Source of the DNA: Prinsepia uniflora
Taxonomy: Eukaryota > Streptophyta > Magnoliopsida > Rosales > Rosaceae
Assembly: GCA_032719365.1 (NCBI GenBank)
Contig: CM064872.1
Coordinates: 44,996,252 to 45,060,251 of the forward strand
Direction: 5' to 3'
Length of the DNA: 64,000 nt
Made by a program: the position numbers and the translations under genes. The notes under the pieces are model-generated. The model was not told where the DNA came from and did not search any database. It saw only the letters and a list, made by a program, of their open reading frames with translations. Positions 11,244 through 22,141 of the stretch are shown here, in pieces; positions within the stretch are counted from its first letter, which is position 1, and the number at the start of each line of letters is the position of its first letter.

Positions 11244-13586
11244 TGTAACGACCCGTCCCGAATTCCGGGATTAGTTTAGTGACTAATCTTGATTAGTGAG
11301 GTTGAACGGTGGTTAGTGGGGCGGAATCGGACAAATTGAGCGAAATGACCGTTTTGGCCCTAGTCGTGGGCAAAATGTTAACTTTTTGATCGGGCGGTCA
11401 AACGGACTTTGACCGATGACCGTGACGTAGTTCGGGACGTCACGAGTTCATAGACAGGTGGCACGTTCGATTCCGACATTCGTAGAGAAAGTTATGATGT
11501 TCGGAAGTTGAGGGGTATTTTGGTAATTTTACATAATAGGGGTCAAATGTTGACTTTTTGACCGGGAGGTCCGATGGACGAGGGCCAAGGACCGTTACGT
11601 AGGTATCGTCGATACGAATTCAACGACAGGCGGCATGCTGAAATCGGAGTTTCGACGACGACGTTATGGTCAAGGAAACGAATTTACGAACCGAGACTCG
11701 GAATAAAATAATAATAAAATCTGATTACTTTAATCCAAACCAATCTGGACCCTTGATGAGTGACACATGTCATCATCTCCTTCCTTCCCTAATTCAGGGA
11801 TCCTTGCTGGCCATTTAGGTTAATTAATCATTTTCTCTCCTCAAATCCTCACCATTGATTTTAAAACTCAAACTGATCCTGGCCATTGATCTCATCTGCA
11901 CCTTCTGATTTAAACCATCAAATATCATCCTCACATTTTCATTTCTTTCAACCCGTGCACTCTCACTCTTTGCACGATCACTCCACCACCTCACAGCCCA
12001 GCCTCACACACCAGTCAGCCCTAGACGAACCCCAGCCACCTCCAGACGACGGCCACCACCACCACGGCCGCCCTGCACGGCCGGAAACCTCCCAGACCCG
12101 AGAAGGAAACCAAACAACCCGATCAACCCAAATCGATCCAACGGTCCAAACCTTCATACCTGGACTCGAACCAACGTTGGGTTAGGATCAGTGTGACCTT
12201 AGGACAACTCAGACCACGACTGGACTAGCCACGGCGGCGCCACGGCGGCGCCACGGCGGCGATATGCCCAGAAACCCGAGAAGGTTTGATTTTCTTCCCT
12301 GTTTCGAAACACTGGTTTTTGACGTTGGGATTGCTTGCTTACTTCTGAAACATGTCCTAGGAACCTAGACGACCATGAACCCCGGCCGGGATCTCGACGA
12401 GTCGCCGGAGTTGATGACCTGAGTTCTCAGCCGTTTTTCCTGTCAGATTTCAGGTAGTTAAATCAACCTAAAAATGAGTTTGGATGTCACAGAACCGTGG
12501 AGGAGGTTATGACGAGTCCATAGGAACAAACCGCATCAAAAATGGTGGTCTGGAACTCGATCTGTGATCGGGTCAAGCCGCGGGTCGACGGCGACCCAGT
12601 TACAGACCCGGTTTCAGAACCCGGTTACTGTAGCATGACGTCGTCAATGTTGACCTGAGTGTTGACCTGGCGTGTGGGGGCGCGTGAAGGGTATTTTGGG
12701 GAAACTTTCAACATGACTTTTAATCTATTCGATGTAACGGACATTTTGGGATTGGTTTCGGACATCGTCTCGATAGTGTTCGGGATGTCCGAAGGTTTTA
12801 AATTAAGTTTAAAAATAAGTAAAAATTCGAGAAAATTACGAGACTTTGATAGGGTGTTAATAATGAGGTTAGTGACCCTCTAATGTGATTTGGACAGGAA
12901 TGGGAGTCCCGGTGATAGTGCTGTGGCCCGGGAGGGCCGGTGGCACGCGTATCGAGGCACACGGTAAAAACGGTCTGTGAGTGGACTTTGGTTTTATAAA
13001 TCCTATGCATGCTTAAATGTGTTATATGGTTTATATACATAATTTCTATGATGGTATTTGTGAGCATTGATTTCGGGTATGTTGCACGTATTTCGAGGTG
13101 TTTTTCGTATTTCATGTATATCGGGATTAACGGTTTATTTGTGGTTTTGCGTGCTTGTGGTTAAATAAATAATATGATAAATGGTTTTTGGTTAACACAG
13201 TTTTGGGCTGAGTTCCCACACTTGGTTTTTGGTTAACGGTTTTTGGGCTAAGGCCCTAAGGGCTCCATTGAGCAAACGTTTTGGTTACTGGTTTTTGTGG
13301 CATGCATACGTTTTTATTGGAGGGCATAAATGTCTTATAAATGTATTTGGTAAACTTATTGGTTTTTGTCCACTCACAGCTTTTGGTTTTAATGCCCTTC
13401 AGGTTGATCACGGATGCGATTGCAGCAGGGACTGGAACATTGCACACCTCCTCCATCGATCCTTGCGCACTCTGGATGCCCCGTTTGGGCAGTGGCTCTT
13501 GGTTATCCCTTGTCCGACACCCCTTGTTGGACGGGAGCAGGGCACATTCCACGGCAATCCTGGGGGGATTGGGATGGGTCCTGTCA
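11244..13586 (+). repeat. LARD1 left LTR (copy A)
   Basis: Begins TGTAACGACCCGTCCC and ends GGGTCCTGTCA. U3 contains a diverged internal duplication of about 130 bp (11387-11510 against 11545-11676). Compared with the right LTR it keeps a U3 block of about 0.8 kb (around 11958-12776) and lacks the 0.8-kb hairpin array. A 12-bp CACGGCGGCGCC unit is repeated near 12230-12262. Confidence 0.9.
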
Positions 13587-13589
13587 ACT

Positions 13590-13605
13590 TGGTATTAGAG
13601 CATGG
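13590..13605 (+). other. LARD1 primer-binding site (initiator-Met tRNA type)
   Basis: TGGTATTAGAGCATGG starts 3 nt after the LTR. It differs by one base in the first twelve from the Met-type PBS of TR-GAG (TGGTATCAGAGC). Confidence 0.85.
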
Positions 13606-13782
13606 TTGCTCTAATTGTGCGCGCAGGTCGAGGGTGTGATGTCTCTTTTGGCTGCAATTCGTTATCAACATGATAGATAGTTTTTGGGTTTGGATAGTGG
13701 ATGGAGTGTGATTGGCCTGATACGCCGTGCGTTAATGTGATTCGACCCAAGTGGGGTTGATTGTGATGAACTGGTATTGTGG

Positions 13783-16504
13783 GACCGACGGTTCGGTCAT
13801 GTAATATTAAATTGTTGTGCTGCTAGGTGCAGCCAGGTTCGAGGAACCTCATGTGAGTAATGGTCTAAAATGTGAACCCTTGTGGTGGTTTCAAGTGTGA
13901 GGTATGTTGGTTCATCGGAGTTGGCCGATGACCTAGTGGTGGAACCCACGTTGATGGGATGGTAGGATTGGATTTGACGTCTATTCGATGTCTAGACCGC
14001 AGGGTCGGTCAGGTTGTGAATTTTATATTACGGAAAGCTGTTTGGTTCGGTTGAACCATAGGGTGTGATTGTGGAACCCTAGTATTAAAAAGGTAAACCT
14101 TAATTGTGGCTAGTGGATGAGAACTTGTGCTGCGAAGAGTGGCTGAGGTCATGGATGACCATGTGGATGGCTCTGGTAAGTCTCATCAGAACTATGGGAT
14201 TCGATCTACGGATATGGTTCTGAGATAAATTATGGAATCCCGTGTTGGATCGTGTATTGGTGTGATGTGTGGATGCGGATCTCGATAGCAATGACAGTTA
14301 GTCGGTAGTCATATGGAGATGACTGGCTATCGAGGGTAATTAGTGAGGTTATAATACTTGGGGATCAGGGGACGTTTGGGGAACGTTCATTTTCCTGATG
14401 TGGATTGTCAGAATAGTGGTACCCATAGTCGTGAGGTACGCGATCATCGCTCGGTATGAACGGAGATCCAGGGTTGTCGTATTTGCACACGGTGTGCAAG
14501 TATGGATGTTTGCGGGTTGGTACTTTTGTGCTGATGCTAGTATGGATGCCTGTGTGCTGATACTAGTGTTGTTGATAGTGTGTTGGTGCTGGTACTAGCG
14601 CTGGTGCTAGTGTCGGTGATGGCGTGGACGATGAGCCACAAGTTGGGGTGTGACTCCGTCATGATGAACATATGTTCGGTCTTTGAGATTCGGTAGTGGT
14701 TGAGTGATGGACTGGATGGGATCCAGTTAAGATTGTGCTGTGTAGGGATAAGTCCCAATGGTGGTGAGATAACCAGTAAGGAGTGGATTAAAAAGGTATA
14801 ATCGAGAACTTGGGAAACCGAGTGTTGAACCTGTAAAGGTTGGGATGTACGAACGGGACAATAATGGATTGATTGTGGACACGGGGTTGTCCAAGTGAAT
14901 TGAGGAGGTAGGAAGTCTAGTGGTTAGACTTGACGTTTTGTTGGGAGCGTGTCTGTTTCCAACATGGTTGGAACCTTAGTGTCGAGGAGAGTTGTAATTG
15001 GGGAACGAGAGTGGTGTTCGTTTTTGGTGATTGGTATTCCGAAGTCATAGGGGTTGACTTCTTGTTTTCTGCCCTGGCAGACGTTGAGTGTAGTTACCAG
15101 TACGTTGAGCGTGTATTGGTTCGTGGGCCCATGTGTGTTGTGAAGTCATTAGGAGGAGCTACGTATTCGAAATTAGGTAAACGAGATTTTTCATTTTCTG
15201 CTTGGTGGCAGACAATGTTGGATTACATGGCGTGGTGAGTACAGTGAGTTTTGGTGCATCCACGTAGGATGAGTTTTGGTGTCATCATTTTTGGATCATC
15301 CTTGGTTTTTCCTAGGTGGAATGACAAGGATCGATACGAACTTGGGTGTGTGAGTCGTAAACGGCGGGGTTGAACTTCTTTTCGAAGTGGAGCCCGAATG
15401 GTATCTTACTCGAGTGAGTAGGTTTCCGACTGGTCGGACTTTGTCAACCTTAGACGTGTGGAGGTTGGATTGGCTTCCCTATGAAGTCAATTGGAGGTAT
15501 TGAACGGGTAACCGATAGGTTCGGTTTTGGTGTGTCTTGGTAAATGTGAATGAGATTTTGGGATTTGGAATCGAATTTCTGGGTGACGATTCAGGATTCA
15601 ATTTTGAAACTTGAAAGTATATTTCCGGATTTGGGTACGGAATGATTATTCCAAATGCTAGCTTACGGAATAATGATTTCGGATTCGGATTTGGATATGA
15701 ATTAAAATGTGATGTCTGGGTTTGGATCCGGGATTTCTTACGAAATTGCGGATTCCGATTTGGAATTGGAACTAGATGTTGGGTGGAGTTTCGATTTGTC
15801 TCATGTTGGATTGGGCAAACGTACTCCATTATTGGAACGCGTTCGGCTATGACCTAGGTGGTTGTAGTCTGGTTATTAGGTAGATGTGTGTACTTCGTAC
15901 ATGGTTCGAGGTACAATACCTTGTAGACTTGTAATGTCTAGTTACGGTATACGGGATATACCCGAGATGTGTTGGCGAACGTGTTGGTAGTCGGATTGGT
16001 TCCGATACCATGGGATTGGTTGTGGACCGGACATTACTATGCAATGGGTCATGGTAATTCCGATGTGTTTAATTATACACAGGTCGTGTGAAAGGTCGGT
16101 AATTGTATTTAAGTCAAGTACGTTGGTGGCATGTGTAGCCACGAGTGAGTCTAGTGTCAGTTTTCGACTGACAACAACTGTGTGGTGACAGTTTGTCAGG
16201 ATGTGTCAACATAGATTGTTGAGTGGGGTCAGCTGACTCCTAGTGGGAGTGGGAAAGGAACCGTCGAGTTGTTGCGTCAACGAGAGGGTTGATTTGACAA
16301 GTGGTGTCAAATTCGAAACAAGTAGTTTCAGTCATTCGACGGGGTCGAATGTAGTCGTTGCGTTTTGAGTACTAGTGGTACTTTTGGGTGCAGACAAGTT
16401 TTGTCTGATTAGTTGGTGTACGGGTGTACACGTGTTGCGTGGTCGATTCCACTTTCCACGGGGTGTTTGTGGAATCAGGGTAGTCGAGTTTCGAGAGCGA
16501 AACT
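13783..16504 (+). other. Hairpin-chain interior of LARD1 (copy A)
   Basis: This non-coding interior is built from consecutive short inverted repeats. Examples: 13819-13833 (GCTGC, 5-nt loop), 13835-13849 (AGGTTC, GAG loop), 14483-14499 (TTGCACA, CGG loop), 14711-14727 (ACTGGAT, GGG loop), 14913-14931 (AAGTCTA, 5-nt loop), 14957-14973 (TTCCAAC, ATG loop), 16292-16312 (ATTTGACA, 5-nt loop), 16333-16351 (CATTCGAC, GGG loop), 16391-16407 (CAGACAA, GTT loop) and 16487-16504 (AGTTTCG, AGAG loop). Between 16126 and 16504 there are about twelve, nearly end to end. Small open frames here are short and lack known motifs. I do not know a described function. Confidence 0.75.
14281..14334 (+). other. Branched stem: 9-bp outer helix enclosing two hairpins
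   Basis: CTCGATAGC (14281-14289) pairs perfectly with GCTATCGAG (14326-14334). Inside are GAC-AGTTA-GTC (14293-14303) and AGTCAT/ATGACT (14307-14324). It is not a tRNA: too short, with no CCA, T-loop or anticodon arrangement. Confidence 0.6.
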
Positions 16505-16508
16505 AATT

Positions 16509-16577
16509 AAGGAGGGAAGAACGTTTGAGTTTAGAGCGGTTGGAATTTCGAGGACAAAATTTATTAAGGAGGGAAGA
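16509..16577 (+). other. LARD1 polypurine tract, present twice
   Basis: AAGGAGGGAAGA lies at 16566-16577, one base from the right LTR, as expected for the plus-strand primer. The same 12-mer also lies at 16509-16520. The sequence before the LTR (GAATTTCGAGGACAAAATTT) resembles the pol-end to PPT junction of TR-GAG, supporting Tekay-like ancestry. Confidence 0.8.
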
Positions 16578-16578
16578 T

Positions 16579-18924
16579 TGTAACGACCCATCCCGAATTC
16601 CGGGATTAGTTTAGTGACTAATCTTGATTAGTGAGGTTGAACGGTGGTTAGTGGGGCAGAATCGGACAAATTGTGTGAAATGACCGTTTTGCCCCTGGTC
16701 GTGGGCAAAATGTTGACTTTTTGATCGGGCGGTCAAACGGACTTTGACCGATGACCGTGACGTAGTTCGGGACGTCACGAGTTCATAGACAGGTGGCACG
16801 TTCGATTCCGACATTCGTAGAGAAAGTTATGATGTTCGGAAGTTGAGGGGTATTTGGTAATTTGACATAATAAGGGTCAAATGTTGACTTTTTGACCGGG
16901 ATGTCCGATGGACGAGGGCCAAGGACCGTTACGTAGGTATCGTCGATACGAATCCAACGACAGGCGGCATGCCGAAATCGGAGTTTCGACGACGACGTTA
17001 TGGTCAAAGAAACGAATTTACGAACCGAGACTCGGAATAAAATAATAATAAAATCTGATTACTTTAATCCAAACCAATCTGGACCCTTGATGAGTGACAC
17101 ATGTCATCATCTCCTTCCTTCCCTAATTCAGGGATCCTTGCTGGCCATTTAGGTTAATTAATCATTTTCTCTCCTCAAATCCTCACCATTGATTTTAAAA
17201 CTCAAACTGATCCTGGCCATTGATCTCATCTGCACCTTCTGATTTAAACCATCAAATATCATACTCACATTTTCATTTCTTTCAACCCGTGCACTCTCTA
17301 ATGTTCGGGATGTCCGAAGGTTTTAAATTAAGTTTAAAAATAAGTAAAAATTCGGGAAAATTACGGGACTTTGATAGGATGTTAATAATGAGGTTAGTGA
17401 CCCTCTAATGTGATTTGGACAGGATTGGGAGTCCCGGTGATAGTGGTGTGGCCCGGGAGGGCCGGTGGCACGCGTATCGAGGCACACGGTTAAAACGGTC
17501 TGTGAGTGGACTTTGGTTTTATAAATCCTATGCATGCTTAAATGTGTTATATGGTTTATATACATAATTTCTATGATGGTATTTGTGAGCTTTGATTTCG
17601 GGTATGTTGCACGTATTTCGAGGTGTTTTCCGTATTTCACGTATATCGGGATTAACGGTTTATTTGTGGTTTTGCGTGCTTGTGGTTAAATAAATAATAT
17701 GATAAAACGGTTTTTATATTGGAAAGATGAAATCGGGCTGAGACCCATTTGAGTTATGTTATCGGGCCAGGGGCCCAGTTGATTTACGAATTCGGGCCGT
17801 GGGCCCAGTGGGTTTATAAGTCGGGCTGCGGGCCCAGTTGGTTTACAAATCGGGCCGTGGGCCCATTGGTTCATAAAATCGGGCAGGAGGCCCAGTTGGA
17901 TAATAAATGTGATTTCGGGTCAGGGACCCTATGTTTAATAATTGTGATTTTGGGTCAGGGACCCTAAATGGAATTATGTGGTTTTATGGAAATTTCGGGC
18001 AGGGCCCAATGGTAATGATGTGATAAAAGGATTTAATAAAACTGTTTTCCATATACCATCTGGACACAAGGATATATGATGGTCTCCTCCAGATGTCTGG
18101 GACACTGGGGAAGTCACGGTGCATTACCTGCGAGGGGTCATTATACGGAGCAGCCGGACCGTATGATGACTCAGGAGCAGGATTGCTATGATTGACGTCA
18201 GGGACGTCAGACATCAGGGATGTCAGATATATGGACCCGGAAAGACCCCGGGCAGCACGCGTAGCTTATGAAACCGTGAGATATGACGTCAGGGACGTCA
18301 AGCGTCTGGGACGCTAAGCATCTGGGATGCTGGTGATGGTAATGGTAAAATATGGATTAATGAATAAAATGGCTTATTGGTTGGATATGTGTTATGTGGT
18401 AAAATTGGATTATTGGTTATGAAATGGTATGTAGGGTCGGGGACCCTAAATGGTTTTGGATTTTTGAATTGATGTTCATTTATGGTCGTGGGTGGTGACC
18501 CACATGGTTTTAATATGTATGGTGGTGGTATTCCACAATTTTGGGCTGAGTTCCCACACTTGGTTTTTGGTTAAAGGTTTTTGGGCTAAGGCCCTAAGGG
18601 CTCGGTTGAGCAAATGTTTTCGTTACTGGTTTTTGTGGCATGCATACGTTTTTATTGGAGGGCATAAATGTCTTATAAATGTATTTGGTAAACTTATTGG
18701 TTTTTGTCCACTCACAGCTTTTGGTTTTAATGCCCTTCAGGTTGATCACGGATGCGATTGCAGCAGGGACTGGGACATTGCACACCTCCTCCATCGATCC
18801 TTGCGCACTCTGGATGCCCCGTTTGGGCAGTGGCTCTTGGTTATCCCTTGTCCGACACCCCTTTTTGGACGGGAGCAGGGCACATTCCACGGCAATCCCG
18901 GGGATATTGGGATGGGTCCTGTCA
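16579..18924 (+). repeat. LARD1 right LTR (copy A)
   Basis: Begins TGTAACGACCCATCCC and ends GGGTCCTGTCA. It lacks the U3 block present in the left LTR (junction near 17298) but carries a hairpin array at 17735-18600. Inverted motifs GTGAGTGGAC (about 17502-17511) and GTCCACTCAC (about 18706-18715) bracket that array. Confidence 0.9.
17735..18600 (+). repeat. Array of short hairpins in LARD1 right LTR
   Basis: Hairpins recur every 30-35 bp. Stems around a G-rich 3-nt loop: GGGCC-AGG-GGCCC (17764-17776), GGGCC-GTG-GGCCC (17794-17806), GGGTC-AGG-GACCC (17917-17929 and 17952-17964), TGACGTC-AGG-GACGTCA (18193-18209 and 18284-18300), GACATC-AGG-GATGTC (18210-18224), AGCGTC-TGG-GACGCT (18301-18315) and AGCATC-TGG-GATGCT (18317-18331). 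An 11-bp stem with one G-T pair lies at 18138-18169. Arms vary in a complementary way while loop and spacing are kept. Confidence 0.8.
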
Positions 18925-18929
18925 TAAAT
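18925..18929. repeat. TSD TAAAT of LARD1, right copy
   Basis: Matches 11239-11243. Confidence 0.9.
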
Positions 18930-19593
18930 TGCCTTGTAAGTGTAATTCTTTGATGCCATGATCACAATGATGAAATTCTAAGACAAAGTGGTTAAAGGGC
19001 TTACTTGTTTGACGTTTTTGTAGAGTCTTAGTTTGTGTTAGTGTTTTCTAAAGACTAGCGAAGTATAAGTGAGGGGGAATTTGAGAGGTCTATATTATTG
19101 CATGTTTTTAACATCATATTGTACCCTTTATGCCTATCTTTTAAGACAATTTGTGTCATCAATTGGAAAAAATTATGTTTCTTGTGAAACTTATGCAGAA
19201 TTAGAAATAGGAGTCAAAATAAAGAATATTTCAAAAAGAATGACTCAAATCGGAGATGGAACGAAGAAATGGCCCCAAAAATGGAGTTTTGGCCCCAAGC
19301 AATGTCACTGACCATGTCACTGGATTGTGTGCCTTCATCGTGTCATTAGTGCATGTAACTGGTGCCTTTATCATGTCCCGTGTGCATGTACCATGTCTCA
19401 GGACCTAGCCATGTGCCTACACCATGTCACTGGACCTAGTCGTGTGCTTGCACCATGTCACTGAACCTAGCTGAGTATCAACACCATATCACTGTATGGA
19501 GCCCCTGTGCATCTACCATGTCACTGGCTGGTCTGGACCTTGTACCTAAAGTGTGTGAGTGGCGTGTCACTGGGATGTCACTTCCTGGCCCGT
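18930..19593 (+). mobile_element. Athila-like non-coding element: end of interior and start of 3' LTR (copy A)
   Basis: 18930-19081 continues the interior interrupted by LARD1 and ends in a purine tract (AAGTGAGGGGGAATT). An LTR starts at 19082 (TGAGAGGTC). This LTR is interrupted at 19593 by LARD2; in the other contig copy it resumes at 44452. The stretch 19300-19560 contains repeated ACCATGTCACTG-like units. Confidence 0.65.
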
Positions 19594-21260
19594 TGATATG
19601 ACGTTAAATAAGCATTATTTTATATTATTTTATATCTTTTATACTTGATTTTTAATATTAAAATATTAAATAAATTGATAAAATAATTTATTTTGTGATT
19701 TTTATGTTTAGAAAAATAAAGTTTGTAATTTGGCGCATTTTGGCGAAAGAATCGTCTCAATCGGAATTATAACGAATAAATTATGGGCGAAATTCGGTGG
19801 AATAATTAATTTATAAATAAATTAATTAAATTAATTTGTGTGCAGCCCAGCCCAGCAGAAAAAAAAAAGAAGTAAAGAATAAAAGACCAGAAATCAGGCC
19901 CAGCCCGTCCAATTCGCGCAGCCCAGGCGAAGCCCAAACTGGCGCGGCCCGCCTCAAGCCTTTCCCCCAGCGCGCACAGCCCTGCACCGAACAACAAGAC
20001 TGAGATTCGGCGCGCGCCTGTCGAACCGATGCACCTCTCCTCAGCGCGCGCCTGCCGAGCTCCAGCCCTCCCATTCAGCGCAGCCCAGCCGAACCCCAGC
20101 TTCCCAATTCAGCAGCCTGTTGTCGAATTTCCTGCCCTATTTTCCAGCAAACTTCCACTCAATTTGCAGCCACTTTCCAACCACTTTCCAACCCAATTTT
20201 ACAACTTTACAACTCAAACCACTTCTAAACATCATCACAAATCTTTATTACTCATCATTCCATTATTTAACATTTTTTATTGTATTTTTATATTATTTTT
20301 GATAGCTTTCTCCACCTATAAATAGGGATTCAATTCTTGTATTTTGGAGAGTCCCCATTAGTTTCATTCTTCCATTTCTTTCATTCTTCTTAGTTCTTAG
20401 TTCTTAGTTTAGTTCTTTTGTTTATCTCTTTGAGAGACATTTTTGGGGACCATTTTAACTTCTTGTAGATTTTCTTATTAAGTAGTTTCTTTTTAATTCT
20501 TATTCTTAATTTATGTTATTTTTATGTTATTTTCATTTCTTCTTTACTTTGATCTTGGTATTTTCTTTCTAACATTTGTAAGTAAGAATGCAATCTCCAT
20601 GTGTTTTACTTTTGAATTTCTTTTACTTCATATGTTTTAGTGCTTAAACTTCAATTTGATGTTAAGTGTTTTATCCGCTGTCGGTGCACTTAGAGTAGAA
20701 TTGAAGAGATTAAATGTTGATCGCTGTCGGCGCATTTAATTATAAACTTAAGGTAAATCATGTTGTAAATGTTTGAAACATATTGATGTTTGACCCACAT
20801 TAATGGTTGATGCATTTATAATATTGAAAGATGTATGTAAGTATTTGAGATGATGAAAGTAGGATTTCGTGATTGGTTTATTATGAGCAAAATGTTAGAA
20901 TGTTGGTAAATTTGTACTTAAAGGAAATCTATTTTTAGGAGTAGTTTAAATAATGTGATTGTTAATTCGAAATTACTTACGTAAAAGTGTGGGTTTTGTC
21001 TATGAAACTACTCTATGGTTTGTAAGTTCCAATTAGCATGAGCATTTGCATTTTAATTCTTAATTAGTGTTTTCTTTAATTTAGTTTATAAATCTTTTCA
21101 AACCCCCCTTCTTTATTTTTTTATTCTTTCATTCTTTTATTCTTTTATTCTTTTTTATTTTTTATTCTTTTATTCTTTAATTCTTTTATTATTTAATTCT
21201 TTTATTATTTAATTATTTAATTCATTAATTTATTCATTATTCATTTATTCATTACTCTTT
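19594..21260 (+). mobile_element. LARD2 left LTR, cut by assembly gap (copy A)
   Basis: Starts TGATATGACG directly after CCCGT (19589-19593), the LARD2 target site. It is nearly identical to 36972-38656 and stops at the N run. Confidence 0.9.
20316..20326 (+). promoter_or_regulatory. TATA box of LARD2 LTR (copy A)
   Basis: CTATAAATAGG, a strong plant TATA consensus, lies mid-LTR as expected for the U3/R border. The same box is at 37693-37703 and 43386-43396. Confidence 0.7.
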
Positions 21261-21760
21261 NNNNNNNNNNNNNNNNNNNNNNNNNNNNNNNNNNNNNNNN
21301 NNNNNNNNNNNNNNNNNNNNNNNNNNNNNNNNNNNNNNNNNNNNNNNNNNNNNNNNNNNNNNNNNNNNNNNNNNNNNNNNNNNNNNNNNNNNNNNNNNNN
21401 NNNNNNNNNNNNNNNNNNNNNNNNNNNNNNNNNNNNNNNNNNNNNNNNNNNNNNNNNNNNNNNNNNNNNNNNNNNNNNNNNNNNNNNNNNNNNNNNNNNN
21501 NNNNNNNNNNNNNNNNNNNNNNNNNNNNNNNNNNNNNNNNNNNNNNNNNNNNNNNNNNNNNNNNNNNNNNNNNNNNNNNNNNNNNNNNNNNNNNNNNNNN
21601 NNNNNNNNNNNNNNNNNNNNNNNNNNNNNNNNNNNNNNNNNNNNNNNNNNNNNNNNNNNNNNNNNNNNNNNNNNNNNNNNNNNNNNNNNNNNNNNNNNNN
21701 NNNNNNNNNNNNNNNNNNNNNNNNNNNNNNNNNNNNNNNNNNNNNNNNNNNNNNNNNNNN
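21261..21760. other. Assembly gap (500 N)
   Basis: Exactly 500 N, probably a placeholder. The sequence to its left (11777-21260) recurs to its right (21761-38656, apart from the TR-GAG insertion), so the true gap size may be negative, meaning the contigs overlap. Confidence 0.98.
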
Positions 21761-22136
21761 CTCCTTCCTTCCCTAATTCAGGGATCCTTGCTGGCCATTT
21801 AGGTTAATTAATCATTTTCTCTCCTCAAATCCTCACCATTGATTTTAAAACTCAAACTGATCCTGGCCATTGATCTCATCTGCACCTTCTGATTTAAACC
21901 ATCAAATATCATCCTCACATTTTCATTTCTTTCAACCCGTGCACTCTCACTCTTTGCACGATCACTCCACCACCTCACAGCCCAGCCTCACACACCAGTC
22001 AGCCCTAGACGAACCCCAGCCACCTCCAGACGACGGCCACCACCACCACGGCCGCCCTGCACGGCCGGAAACCTCCCAGACCCGAGAAGGAAACCAAACA
22101 ACCCGATCAACCCAAATCGATCCAACGGTCCAAACC
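21761..22136 (+). mobile_element. LARD1 left LTR fragment before TR-GAG (copy B)
   Basis: Matches 11777-12152 nearly base for base. The LTR start is lost in the gap. Confidence 0.9.
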
Positions 22137-22141
22137 TTCAT
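22137..22141. repeat. TSD TTCAT of TR-GAG, left copy
   Basis: The right copy is 29531-29535. The empty site with a single TTCAT is visible at 12153-12157 in copy A. Confidence 0.95.

Larger units (their letters stand above)
11244..18924 (+). mobile_element. LARD1: complete non-coding Tekay-like LTR retrotransposon (copy A)
   Basis: The element is 7,681 bp with a perfect TAAAT TSD. It has LTRs starting TGTAACGACCC and ending CTGTCA, a Met-type PBS directly after the left LTR and a purine tract directly before the right LTR. The 2,992-bp interior has no Gag or Pol similarity on either strand, so mobility would need proteins in trans. This is the pattern called LARD in plants. The two LTRs differ by two large reciprocal deletions and by scattered substitutions (about 13 in the first 530 bp by eye), so it is older than TR-GAG and LARD2. 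Confidence 0.9.

Noticed and set aside
12976..13410. Intron with donor GTGAGT and acceptor CTTCAG/GTTGAT in LARD1 LTR
   Set aside because: Motifs exist, but there is no coding sequence to join and no branch-point evidence. Kept only as one idea for the inverted motif.
13229..13671. Open frames up to 136 aa on both strands, repeated near 18492-18965, 30605-31047 and 35871-36344
   Set aside because: They lie in the R/U5 part of LARD1 LTRs, appear in several overlapping frames on both strands because the repeat is copied, and have no known domain.
14281..14334. Cloverleaf-like fold as a possible tRNA gene
   Set aside because: Too short, no T-loop or CCA-stem pattern, no Pol III A/B boxes.
17735..18007. 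Regularly spaced palindromic repeats resembling a CRISPR array
   Set aside because: Repeats vary in sequence, spacers are not unique inserts, no cas genes are near, and the context is a plant LTR.
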